A stretch of 6,246 nucleotides of DNA from an uncultured Eubacterium sp. (GTDB lineage: Bacteria; Bacillota; Clostridia; Peptostreptococcales; Anaerovoracaceae): positions 1 through 6,246 of the forward strand of contig URXI01000255.1 in the NCBI GenBank assembly GCA_900551775.1, read 5' to 3'. Numbering within the stretch: position 1 is the first letter of the stretch; each line of letters starts with the position of its first letter. This document shows positions 1 through 5,891 of this stretch, in pieces. The translations under genes were made by a program, and so were the position numbers. The notes under the pieces are model-generated. The model was not told the origin of the DNA and did no database searches. It saw nothing but the letters and a program-made list of their open reading frames with translations.

Positions 1-31
1 CGCCGTTTTTCCGTTGATGCAGGCAGCTTTT

Positions 32-620
32 TTACTCTCGCGCCTTCAGCACTTCCGCTGGCGATACCTTTTCAAGATGCTGCATCAGGATCGTTCTGAT
101 CAGCAGATATCCCAGGAGGATGCCGCCATAGACCACTGCATATAGCGCCGGCGGCAACCAAAAAGAAATTGCCGCCAAGATAGAGCTTGCGGATTTCCCC
201 GCGTCGATAGCCGAAGATTTTCATCAGGGAAATGCTGGAGGCTGAACGATCTGTCATGACTTTCATCATTTGATACAGGACGATCAGGAAGATCAAAGCG
301 GCGGCCCCTGTCAGCATAGACATCAGGGGGAGCATGATTTTCATAAAGATTTCAGAACTCTTTTTAACGTCTTCTCTGTTGGATACTGAATAAAGGCTGC
401 TGCTGCCTGCGTCCAGGGCATGATCTGCATAGACCACATTGTAGTAGTCCCTTTCCTGCTCGAAAAGGGTGCGCATGCTGCCAGCATCCATGAAGCAAGT
501 GAGACCAACAGAGTAAGGAATGATTTCTTTTACAACAAAGCTGTACTCTTTTTCTCTAACCTCATCCCTGAAGAAGACCTTTTGACCGACAGAAAGACCA
601 TACTTTTCTGTTAATGTTAT
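32..620 (-). pseudogene. ABC transporter permease (FtsX/MacB type), 5'-truncated and frameshifted relic
   Basis: Read on the minus strand, codons from about 620 down to a TAA at 34-32 encode the C-terminal third (about 195 residues) of an FtsX-like permease. First comes the end of an extracellular MacB-like domain (TEKYGLSVGQKVFFRDE), then a membrane helix (MLTGAAALIFLIVLYQMM), then the typical cytoplasmic loop ISLMKIFGYRRGEIRKLYL, then two helices and the family-typical ending EKVSPAEVLKARE. Two defects are visible. The reading frame meets a TAA at 623-621 with no start codon or ribosome binding site, so the N-terminal helix and most of the extracellular domain are missing. Around 145-156, in a GCCGCCGGCG run, the frame shifts by one base: the original frame stops at 74-72, while the next frame continues as ALYAVVYGGILLGYLLIR to the proper end. 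Such permeases pair with an ATPase in peptide or drug export, but no ATPase gene is present. The frameshift alone could be a sequencing error; the missing 5' end could not. Confidence 0.85.
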
Positions 621-622
621 TT

Positions 623-640
623 AAAAAGGCCGTTTCGGCC
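623..640 (-). terminator. Intrinsic terminator of the TetR-family gene
   Basis: On the minus strand, eight bases after the TetR stop codon, the sequence GGCCG-AAA-CGGCC forms a 5-bp GC-only stem with a three-base loop, followed at once by TTTTT. This is a compact rho-independent terminator pointing in the TetR direction. It sits directly against the broken 5' edge of the permease relic, so the relic is probably not transcribed from the TetR gene. Confidence 0.75.
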
Positions 641-648
641 CTTAGTAG

Positions 649-1263
649 TTAAATGTTACGTTCTGCCAACAGGGACAGCATGCCGCCCCGCAGGAACCTG
701 GTAACGATTTTCAGCTGTTCTTTAGCCCGCCCTTCGTCAAAGTCATGGGAGAGGATGTGAATGACAGAATCAATGAGCACATGAGAAATCCAGTGAATCG
801 TGCACTGGTTAAATGTGGCATCTGCCTTAGCTCCTGGTGCCAGAACACCGAGCAGCATTATAGTCTGGCGATCCATCAGTTGCGTAAGCCGGTCAAAAAA
901 ATCTTGGACGACCGGATGATTACGATTTTCTAAAACAATATGGCAAAGGGGCTTATTGCGATAGTAAAATGAAAGAAATTCTTCGCCAGCCCGCAGGTCT
1001 TCACTTTCATCGGCGATCAGTTCACGCCCAGGACTTGAAAGTTCTGTCTCATAATGCGCTTTCATCAAAGTGAGGATGCCTTCTGTTACAGGTGTTACGG
1101 CATTGGCAAACAGATCCTCTTTGTCATTGAAGAAAAAGTAAAGAGCACCGGTAGTCACCCCTGCCTTTGCACAGATTCTGCGCAGAGAAGACTTCTGAAA
1201 GCCGTATTCTGCAAACTCAGAGAATGCAGCGGAAGTAATCTGCCCGTGGAACACCGTTTGCAA
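649..1263 (-). CDS. TetR/AcrR-family transcriptional regulator, start codon uncertain
   Basis: The product is about 204 residues, a normal length for the family. The N-terminal DNA-binding domain is clear: FSEFAEYGFQKSSLRRI, then the turn and recognition helix AKAGVTTGALYFFFNDKEDLF at roughly residues 33-53. The rest is an all-helical ligand-binding and dimerisation domain with no recognisable ligand signature. TetR proteins usually repress neighbouring exporter or enzyme genes; the ABC permease relic beyond it suggests an old exporter target (inference). The start is odd. There is no ATG and no AGGAGG-like site; candidates are TTG at 1263 and GTG at 1254. The frame stays open further upstream and reads ITDRPLQTVFHGQ, where an ATA at 1278-1276 sits where an ATG would be natural. 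The 5' end also overlaps a promoter on the opposite strand. The gene may have lost its start and be decaying, or may use a weak start. Confidence 0.82.
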   Translation of the reverse strand: MQTVFHGQITSAAFSEFAEYGFQKSSLRRICAKAGVTTGALYFFFNDKEDLFANAVTPVTEGILTLMKAHYETELSSPGRELIADESEDLRAGEEFLSFYYRNKPLCHIVLENRNHPVVQDFFDRLTQLMDRQTIMLLGVLAPGAKADATFNQCTIHWISHVLIDSVIHILSHDFDEGRAKEQLKIVTRFLRGGMLSLLAERNI

Positions 1264-1286
1264 AGGCCGATCGGTTATGGTAAAAT
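1258..1286 (+). promoter_or_regulatory. Sigma-A-type promoter with embedded 8-bp palindrome
   Basis: TTGCAA at 1258-1263 and TAAAAT at 1281-1286 are separated by exactly 17 bases, and TGG just before the -10 box makes it an extended -10. It points at the small cysteine protein gene, with an expected start of transcription near 1293 and a short leader. Between the boxes lies the perfect palindrome CCGATCGG (1267-1274), a possible repressor site. Because the promoter overlaps the 5' end of the TetR gene, repression by that TetR is a natural guess, but nothing here proves it. Confidence 0.65.
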
Positions 1287-1322
1287 GTAGATAAATTTTA
1301 GATGAAAGAAGGGGAAGTGATG

Positions 1323-1679
1323 ATGAACAAGGAAGTTTTGGATTTTGTTGTTGAAAAGACCAACGAACTGATTAATGCGGCGACCTGCAGTCCGGAGACG
1401 AAGGCGGCAGCAGAAAACTGGCTGGCAGCCGTCGGAACGGAGAATGAGGCTGAGGAAACAAAGAAGTATGTAGCGGAATTGGAAGAAGACATCATGCCAA
1501 TTGATACTTTAATTGCCTTTGCGGAGTCTGATGCAGGAGCCCAGGTCTTTGGTGCAGATGCGCTGGGAGTAGCTGCCCATGCAAAAGAAATCAAAGCTGC
1601 GGGAGCGAAATATTGCGACTGCCCGGCATGTAATGCTGTTGCAGAGATTCTTGAAAAGAAAGACTTGCTCCTCAAATAA
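1323..1679 (+). CDS. Small acidic cysteine protein with CxCxxC motif (family sometimes labelled Hsp90-like)
   Basis: The product has 118 residues, is Ala- and Glu-rich and predicted helical, and has no signal peptide or membrane segment, so it is likely cytoplasmic. The C-terminal third carries KYCDCPAC, giving C98, C100 and C103, with one more cysteine at C22. This arrangement could bind a metal or act in thiol chemistry, but no function is established by the sequence. I recall similar clostridial proteins carrying the automatic name 'molecular chaperone Hsp90'. Nothing here supports that name: there is no GHKL ATPase fold and the protein is far shorter than HtpG. In-frame ATGs lie at 1302, 1320 and 1323. 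The site AAGGGGA at 1309-1315 is well placed for 1320 or 1323, so 1323 (MNKEVLDF) is preferred. It is transcribed alone from the promoter at 1258-1286, divergent from the TetR gene. Confidence 0.75.
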   Translation: MNKEVLDFVVEKTNELINAATCSPETKAAAENWLAAVGTENEAEETKKYVAELEEDIMPIDTLIAFAESDAGAQVFGADALGVAAHAKEIKAAGAKYCDCPACNAVAEILEKKDLLLK

Positions 1680-1686
1680 GATGAAC

Positions 1687-1744
1687 TATCTAACGAAGCA
1701 TCAATCGTAAGCGGTTGGTGCTTTGCTTATAATTAAGTTAGGTA
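1687..1744 (+). terminator. Imperfect stem-loop after the cysteine protein gene, possible terminator
   Basis: Starting eight bases after the stop codon, GAAGCATCAA (1695-1704) pairs with TTGGTGCTTT (1715-1724) using two G-U pairs and a ten-base loop. Outside it, TATCTAAC (1687-1694) pairs with GTTAGGTA (1737-1744) using one G-U pair, leaving a 12-base bulge on the right side only. The base run after the inner stem (GCTTATAATTAAG) is AT-rich but not a true T tract, so termination would be weak. It could instead be a processing or stabilising 3' structure. Confidence 0.4.
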
Positions 1745-1801
1745 TCATTTCCATGTTTTGATCGCCAATGGCATAAATAATGATCACAGAGCTGCAAGAA
1801 G

Positions 1802-1810
1802 TGGTATAAT
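1802..1810 (+). promoter_or_regulatory. Extended -10 promoter, unit 1
   Basis: TGGTATAAT is a perfect -10 hexamer with the TG extension. The position 17 bp upstream reads GATCAC, a poor -35, so recognition would rely on the extended -10. The sequence upstream of this copy is unrelated to that of the other two, which marks the left edge of the array. Confidence 0.55.
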
Positions 1811-1854
1811 GAACGCAATGATCTAGGCAGCTTCGCTGAAAGGAGGCGTTCATT
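1808..1854 (+). repeat. Inverted repeat of unit 1
   Basis: AATGAACGC (1808-1816) is the exact reverse complement of GCGTTCATT (1846-1854). The left arm begins inside the -10 box. A smaller hairpin, CAGC-TTC-GCTG (1828-1838), lies between the arms. The sequence AAAGGAGG (1839-1846) abuts the right arm and is followed six bases later by a TTG at 1853 that opens a nine-codon frame ending with TAA at 1880-1882. This may be a leader peptide or chance. Confidence 0.65.
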
Positions 1855-1893
1855 GAATCATGCCTTTCGATTGTATTTTTAAAGGAATAGTCA

Positions 1894-1902
1894 TGGTATA
1901 AT
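1894..1902 (+). promoter_or_regulatory. Extended -10 promoter, unit 2
   Basis: TGGTATAAT again. TTGTAT at 1871-1876 resembles a -35 but sits 20 bases away, too far for a standard promoter, so this is also read as an extended -10 type. Confidence 0.55.
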
Positions 1903-1944
1903 AGTTCCACGATCTTACGGCGTTGCCGCAATGAAGGAACTATT
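1900..1944 (+). repeat. Inverted repeat of unit 2, compensatory to unit 1
   Basis: AATAGTTCC (1900-1908) is the exact reverse complement of GGAACTATT (1936-1944). Compared with unit 1, five of the six inner positions differ in each arm, and every difference is matched by its partner. A small inner hairpin CGGC-GTT-GCCG (1918-1928) replaces CAGC-TTC-GCTG of unit 1, again different in sequence but complementary. Confidence 0.7.
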
Positions 1945-1983
1945 GAATCATGCCTTTCGATTGTATTTTCAAAGGTATAGTCA

Positions 1984-1992
1984 TGGTATAAT
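1984..1992 (+). promoter_or_regulatory. Extended -10 promoter, unit 3, nearest to the kinase gene
   Basis: TGGTATAAT lies 77 bp before the kinase start codon, with TTGTAT at 1961-1966 again 20 bases upstream. A start near 2000 would give a leader of about 70 bases containing the palindrome TTGCCGGCAA (2013-2022). The outer inverted repeat is only partly kept in this unit. This is the most likely direct promoter for the three-gene operon. Confidence 0.6.
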
Positions 1993-2069
1993 GAAAGCAT
2001 AATCTTATAAAGTTGCCGGCAAGGTTGGTATTATTGAAACCTTGTATTAGATAGAAAGAAGGTTCGACT

Positions 2070-3932
2070 ATGTGGCACGTAGAAACAGATTACTTCGCCC
2101 TGGCGGTGTTTCTCATCATGCTGATCAAAAAGCGCCGTATCAAGATGGATATCAACTTTCAGGATAATGTGTTTTCCATGGTCTTGATTCTGAGCATCAT
2201 CAGCGTGACTGTGGATATCATAGCTTCGACAGTGATGAATGATGTTACGAATTGGTGGATTTATCAATTAATCATGACGGTATATGTCGTCACCATACCG
2301 ATGCTGGCGGCCGTTTGGGTATGCTACACTGTGACACTGATTTACCATGACAGCATCAAAAAAGTGAAATGTATGATAGCCGCCGTACTGACACCGTTTT
2401 TAATTTATATGGTATTGGCACTTTCCAATCCAGTAACGAGTTGGTTCTTTCACTTGACAAAAGATATTGAGTACGCGCGCGGCCCGCTGTTTATCCCGGT
2501 CGGTGTTGGGTTGATTATGGTCTATTCCATCGTGGGGATTGTGCTCGTCTTGTGGAATAGGGAGAGAATAGAACCAAAATCCAATATCCTGCTGCTGATA
2601 TCGTTTTTTGCTGTATCTGCAATTTCAATATGGATACAGCTGGCGAATCCGGGTTGGCTAATTATCAACGCTGCTTATGCCGTGGTATATGTTTTTTGTG
2701 ACATGACCATAGAAGAACAGCGGAGAAATTTCCTGTATGAACAGATTAACAGACAGAATCAGTCTTTGGAGGAGGCGGTAAAAAAGGCTGAGATTGCGAA
2801 TACGGCAAAGTCTGACTTTTTGGCAAAGATGAGTCACGACATGCGGACGCCAATGAATGCCATCATCGGGTTATCCAATCTGGCGGCTGACACAGAGGAG
2901 GTGTCAGAGTTAAAAGACTATATGACAAAGATTCATACATCGGGAAAACAACTGCTGAGTCTGATCAACGATGTATTGGACGTAAACCGCATTGAAAATG
3001 GAAAGCTGGAAATCCATCGGGAATCTATCATGCTTTCTGACCTACTTCAGCAGTGCGCCATCTCGAGCCAGATTGTGGCTGAGGAAAAAGGCGTCATCTT
3101 TCGAATGGAAAAGAAAAACTTTGCAGACGCCCTTGTCCACGTAGATACTGTTAAAATCATGAAGATCCTCACCAATCTGCTTTCGAATGCCGTGAAATTT
3201 ACGCCAAAGGGAGGGCGCGTAACTTTGTCTGTAGAAAAAGTAGATGACGGAGGAACTGCTGTACCATATCGCATATCCATCGCAGACACAGGTATTGGCA
3301 TGAGTGAGGAATTCATCACCCATATCTTCGAGCCTTTCACACAGGAAAAAAGAGAATATGTTACAAACTACACTGGCACAGGTCTGGGGATGACCATTGT
3401 AAAAGAACTGACAGACTTCCTCGGTTGCAGCATAGAAATACATAGTCAGCCTGGAAAAGGCACGGAAATCATTCTGGATATCAGTTTCCCATTGGCAGAA
3501 GAACAGACTGTGCCTGGGAGGGGATCCATTGAAACAGAGGAAACCGTTGGTGAGCGAATTTTAGTAGCGGAGGATCATCCGCTGAATAGAGAAATCATAG
3601 CGAAGCTGTTAAAGAAAGCAGGCTACCAAGTGGATATGGCGGAGAATGGAACAAGGTGTGTCGACCTGTTTCAAAGCCACGAAGCGGGATACTACGATTT
3701 GATCTTAATGGATATCCGTATGCCGGAAATGGATGGTCTGACAGCAGCAAAAACGATCCGTCATCTGGGAACAAAAGACGCTGTATCGATACCTATCGTA
3801 GCCATGACTGCAAATGCTTTTGACCAGGACATCGAGAATTCTATGGCGGCGGGGATGAATGCGCATCTTTCAAAGCCAGTTGAACCAGGCCTGCTGCAGG
3901 CAGTGCTAAAGCAGCAAATGCGTCAGAAATAA
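2070..3932 (+). CDS. Membrane hybrid sensor histidine kinase with C-terminal receiver domain
   Basis: This 620-residue protein has about seven predicted membrane helices in residues 8-214, with short loops and no large extracellular sensor domain, then a linker likely to be a coiled coil (214-250). The HisKA domain carries the phospho-accepting His256 in KMSHDMRTPMNAIIG. The ATPase domain has the N box NLLSNAVKFT (N369, N373), the G1 box ADTGIG (D406), the F box FEPF and the G2 box GTGLG (436-440). A receiver domain (about 496-615) holds acidic E501/D502, the phospho-acceptor D548 in LMDIRMPEMDG, T580 and K602. All catalytic residues are present, so it should be active. There is no output domain, so the phosphate must pass to another protein; no HPt or response regulator gene is in the window. 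The signal is unknown. AGAAGG at 2057-2062, seven bases before the ATG, supports the start. It is the first gene of an operon with the reductase and LysR genes, preceded by the promoter array. Confidence 0.93.
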   Translation: MWHVETDYFALAVFLIMLIKKRRIKMDINFQDNVFSMVLILSIISVTVDIIASTVMNDVTNWWIYQLIMTVYVVTIPMLAAVWVCYTVTLIYHDSIKKVKCMIAAVLTPFLIYMVLALSNPVTSWFFHLTKDIEYARGPLFIPVGVGLIMVYSIVGIVLVLWNRERIEPKSNILLLISFFAVSAISIWIQLANPGWLIINAAYAVVYVFCDMTIEEQRRNFLYEQINRQNQSLEEAVKKAEIANTAKSDFLAKMSHDMRTPMNAIIGLSNLAADTEEVSELKDYMTKIHTSGKQLLSLINDVLDVNRIENGKLEIHRESIMLSDLLQQCAISSQIVAEEKGVIFRMEKKNFADALVHVDTVKIMKILTNLLSNAVKFTPKGGRVTLSVEKVDDGGTAVPYRISIADTGIGMSEEFITHIFEPFTQEKREYVTNYTGTGLGMTIVKELTDFLGCSIEIHSQPGKGTEIILDISFPLAEEQTVPGRGSIETEETVGERILVAEDHPLNREIIAKLLKKAGYQVDMAENGTRCVDLFQSHEAGYYDLILMDIRMPEMDGLTAAKTIRHLGTKDAVSIPIVAMTANAFDQDIENSMAAGMNAHLSKPVEPGLLQAVLKQQMRQK

Positions 3933-3968
3933 TAATGATGAGATCAAAATAGAAACAGGAGTGATGAG

Positions 3969-4760
3969 ATGAACCAAAAAATAGCAGTAGTAACAGGAGC
4001 TTCAAAGGGAATTGGATTTTCCATCGCCAAGGCTTTGCTGACAGAAGGATATACGGTCTACGGGCTTTCCCGAAAGCCTGGCAGCCTGGAGAGTGTGAGA
4101 TGGATGACTTGCGATGTGACGGAGCAAGAAAGCGTAGAGCGGATATTTGCCCAGATCATGGAGGAGGCAGGGCGAGTGGATTTGCTGGTCTGCAATGCGG
4201 GCATCGGCATTTCGGGAGCGGCGGAATTTACCTCGGCTGAAGATTATACACGTCAGATGGAGGTCAACTTTGCGGGCACAGTCTGCTGTGCTTTGCAGGC
4301 CGTGCCTTTGATGCGTGAGCAGAGAGCCGGCAGGATACTCTTCATTTCGTCACTGGCGGCAATTTTTCCCCTTCCGTTTCAAAGCTTTTATTCGGCCAGC
4401 AAAGCAGCAGTCAATGCTTTCAGCGACGCGCTGGGACTTGAACTGCGACCCTTTGGAGTGGAGACCAGCACTTTGATGCTCAACGATGTGAAGACAGAAT
4501 TCACCGACAACCGCCGAAAAACTGCAGAGGGAGACGACGTTTATGATGGCAGAATCAGCGCATCTGTAGGGAAGATGGAAAAGTCAGAACGAAGCGGCAT
4601 GTCACCTGATCAAGTAGCAGAGACGGCCTGCGGTCTGCTGAGGCGCAGACATCTGCCCTCTCATAAGATTGTGGGTATATCTAACGAATTTCTCGGATTT
4701 TTGTGCCGCATATTGCCGACAAACCTGATGCTGTATCTGCTGGGAAAAATCTACGGCTGA
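3969..4760 (+). CDS. Classical short-chain dehydrogenase/reductase (SDR)
   Basis: This 263-residue Rossmann-fold oxidoreductase has all classical SDR signatures: the cofactor-binding TGASKGIG (9-16), the acidic CDV (D49) that contacts adenine, NAG (76-78), the structural N100 in VNFAG, and the catalytic S128, Y141 and K145 in ISS and YSASK with the usual 13-residue Ser-Tyr spacing. Arg35 after the second strand (LSRKP) suggests NADP(H) rather than NAD(H), by family rule. It should interconvert a carbonyl and an alcohol; the substrate cannot be deduced. The C-terminal tail (about 240-263) is unusually hydrophobic, FLGFLCRILPTNLMLYLLG, and might contact a membrane or a lipophilic substrate such as a steroid or fatty acyl group (inference). 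AGGAG at 3957-3961 supports the start. It follows the kinase gene by 36 bp with no promoter between them. Confidence 0.92.
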   Translation: MNQKIAVVTGASKGIGFSIAKALLTEGYTVYGLSRKPGSLESVRWMTCDVTEQESVERIFAQIMEEAGRVDLLVCNAGIGISGAAEFTSAEDYTRQMEVNFAGTVCCALQAVPLMREQRAGRILFISSLAAIFPLPFQSFYSASKAAVNAFSDALGLELRPFGVETSTLMLNDVKTEFTDNRRKTAEGDDVYDGRISASVGKMEKSERSGMSPDQVAETACGLLRRRHLPSHKIVGISNEFLGFLCRILPTNLMLYLLGKIYG

Positions 4761-4781
4761 TGATTACGAAAGGAGCAGGGT

Positions 4782-5672
4782 ATGACGCTTTACCCATGGT
4801 ATGTATTTATTACGGTAGCAGAACAAAAAAGTTTTGTAAAAGCTGCCCGCATATTGAACGTTACACAATCAGCTGTCAGCCACACCATCGCGAAGCTGGA
4901 ATCTGAGTACGGTTATTTCCTCTTTGTCCGAAACAGAAACAACGTGGAACTGACCACAAACGGAAAGCTGATGATGCCCTATGTGCGCAACCTGCTCGCA
5001 TGTATGGAGTCTTTGGACCAGGAAATCGCCAACCTGGGCAATATCAGCAAAGGACAGGTGAAGGTCGCAGCTTTCAACAGCGCAACCCTGTCCTGGATTC
5101 CAGAGATTTTGAAGGAATTTCAGAAGGAGTATCCCGGCATCAGAGTGATTGTAAGGCAGGCAGGGGATAAGAATATCCAACGCATGATTCAGGCAGGGGA
5201 AGTGGACCTGGCCTTTGTCTCCAAGGATATGATTGATCACGATACCCTGTTTTTTCCGCTGCACAAGACGCCCCTGGTCTGCCTGACACCGAGGGAGTAT
5301 ACGCCGATCAACGGCAAGAGTATTACGGCAGAAGATTTGAGAGGAAAGCCTTTGATTCTCCAATCAGAGGGATATGATACAGAGATGATTAAATTCTTAC
5401 GACAAAACAAACTGCCCGTCAAAGCTGATTTTCGAATTGAAGTAGATGCGACTTGCCATGCCTATGTGGAGAAAGGCTTTGGCTTCTGCATCGCACCGCT
5501 GATGACCTTTCAATGTAATCCGAGGGACGTAAGCGTGTGGCCTATCGAGCCTGCCTATATGCGCATCATCGGTCTGGTGACCGTCTTTCCCGATTTTATT
5601 TCTCCCGCTGCCAGTCTGTTCAGAGATCATATTATCAGATATATGTCAGATTCACAGCTGATGAATGTATAA
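4782..5672 (+). CDS. LysR-type transcriptional regulator
   Basis: This 296-residue protein has the normal LysR length and layout. The N-terminal winged helix-turn-helix covers residues 1-60, with the signature FVKAARILNVTQSAVSHTI followed by KLESEYGYFLFVR and ELTTNGK. A linker helix (about 62-88) follows, then a periplasmic-binding-like effector domain from KGQVKVAAFNS (91) to about 290, with the typical GEVDLAFV. The effector is unknown. Its gene starts 21 bp after the SDR gene on the same strand, with AAAGGAG at 4769-4775 as ribosome binding site. LysR genes are more often divergent from their targets, so co-transcription with the reductase suggests either autoregulation of this operon or control of the downstream aminotransferase gene; paired TGAG/CTCA dyads flank the next intergenic region. 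A strong terminator follows. Confidence 0.93.
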   Translation: MTLYPWYVFITVAEQKSFVKAARILNVTQSAVSHTIAKLESEYGYFLFVRNRNNVELTTNGKLMMPYVRNLLACMESLDQEIANLGNISKGQVKVAAFNSATLSWIPEILKEFQKEYPGIRVIVRQAGDKNIQRMIQAGEVDLAFVSKDMIDHDTLFFPLHKTPLVCLTPREYTPINGKSITAEDLRGKPLILQSEGYDTEMIKFLRQNKLPVKADFRIEVDATCHAYVEKGFGFCIAPLMTFQCNPRDVSVWPIEPAYMRIIGLVTVFPDFISPAASLFRDHIIRYMSDSQLMNV

Positions 5673-5684
5673 AGTTATATAAAA

Positions 5685-5719
5685 ACTGCTTCAGTTTAAG
5701 CCGCTGAGGCAGTTTTTTT
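5685..5719 (+). terminator. Strong intrinsic terminator of the kinase-SDR-LysR operon
   Basis: ACTGCTTCAG (5685-5694) pairs with CTGAGGCAGT (5704-5713) over ten base pairs with one G-U, around a nine-base loop. A run of seven T follows (5713-5719). It lies 12 bases after the LysR stop codon. The A run before the stem (5681-5685) means it could also stop transcription from the other side. Confidence 0.9.
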
Positions 5720-5739
5720 GTCCTCAAAAGAGCGATGCA

Positions 5740-5753
5740 TGAGAATTTGCTCA
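5740..5753. promoter_or_regulatory. TGAG-N6-CTCA dyad, left copy, candidate operator
   Basis: TGAGAATTTGCTCA is a 14-bp imperfect palindrome located about 20 bp after the operon terminator. With its flanks it reads CATGAG....CTCAA, matching the right copy at 6005-6018 in inverted orientation. The interrupted dyad is compatible in style with LysR-type sites, but the binding protein is a guess. Confidence 0.35.
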
Positions 5754-5847
5754 ACTTAGCATGATTTCCTGATGTATTTGGCGGCGAGCGATTCGCACGG
5801 GTGCGTTACGCAAGATTGGATAAAATCGCTCTTTCGGTTACGGAAAC

Positions 5848-5891
5848 TGCCCGGTCAAAGGCGGTTTTGCGTAACTGCAGCCGCCTGGGCA
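5848..5891 (+). other. Two-part hairpin exposing TGCGTAAC in its loop
   Basis: AGGCGG (5859-5864) pairs with CCGCCT (5881-5886) around a 16-base loop that contains TGCGTAACTG. An outer stem TGCCC (5848-5852) pairs with GGGCA (5887-5891), leaving a six-base bulge on the left. No T run follows, so it is not a terminator. It could be part of an RNA leader if transcription starts upstream. Confidence 0.4.

Larger units (their letters stand above)
1802..2048 (+). repeat. Tandem array of three promoter/dyad units
   Basis: Three units begin with the same nine bases TGGTATAAT at 1802, 1894 and 1984, spaced 92 and 90 bp apart. Between units runs a 51-bp block (1852-1902 and 1942-1992) with 49 of 51 bases identical, the differences being at 1880/1970 and 1886/1976. 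The roughly 40 bp after each -10 box is divergent in sequence but similar in plan: an (A/G)ATCT element, a small GC-rich hairpin, a purine-rich ribosome-binding-like stretch, then ATTGAA. The third unit fades into the leader of the kinase gene (TTGTATTAGATAGAAAG). The block itself holds a second dyad, ATGCCTTT with AAAGGWAT. The simplest origin is tandem duplication of the kinase promoter and leader. It fills the gap between the cysteine protein gene and the kinase. Confidence 0.85.

Noticed and set aside
1298..1675. Long minus-strand open frame opposite the cysteine protein gene.
   Set aside because: It mirrors the real gene, is Ser/Ala-rich without domain features, and has no ribosome binding site.
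1688..1743. attC-like site: ATCTAAC and GTTAGGT fit RYYYAAC and GTTRRRY, placed just after a stop codon as in an integron cassette.
   Set aside because: The arms are asymmetric, with a 12-base bulge on one side only. No matching site precedes the gene, the gene has its own promoter, and no integrase is present. A chance match within a stem-loop is more likely.
1852..1992. CRISPR-like pattern of a 51-bp repeat with a spacer of about 39 bp.
   Set aside because: Only two repeats; the 'spacers' contain inverted arms that match each other, and the repeats contain promoters. No cas genes are present.
1701..2000. Minus-strand frame with a repeated peptide (YHDYTFENTIERHDS and a near copy).
   Set aside because: The repeat follows from the DNA duplication with a 90-bp period. 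Both base differences between copies change amino acids, and there is no ribosome binding site.
4869..5363. Long minus-strand open frame inside the LysR gene.
   Set aside because: It lies fully within a well-supported LysR coding region and its peptide has no recognisable family features.
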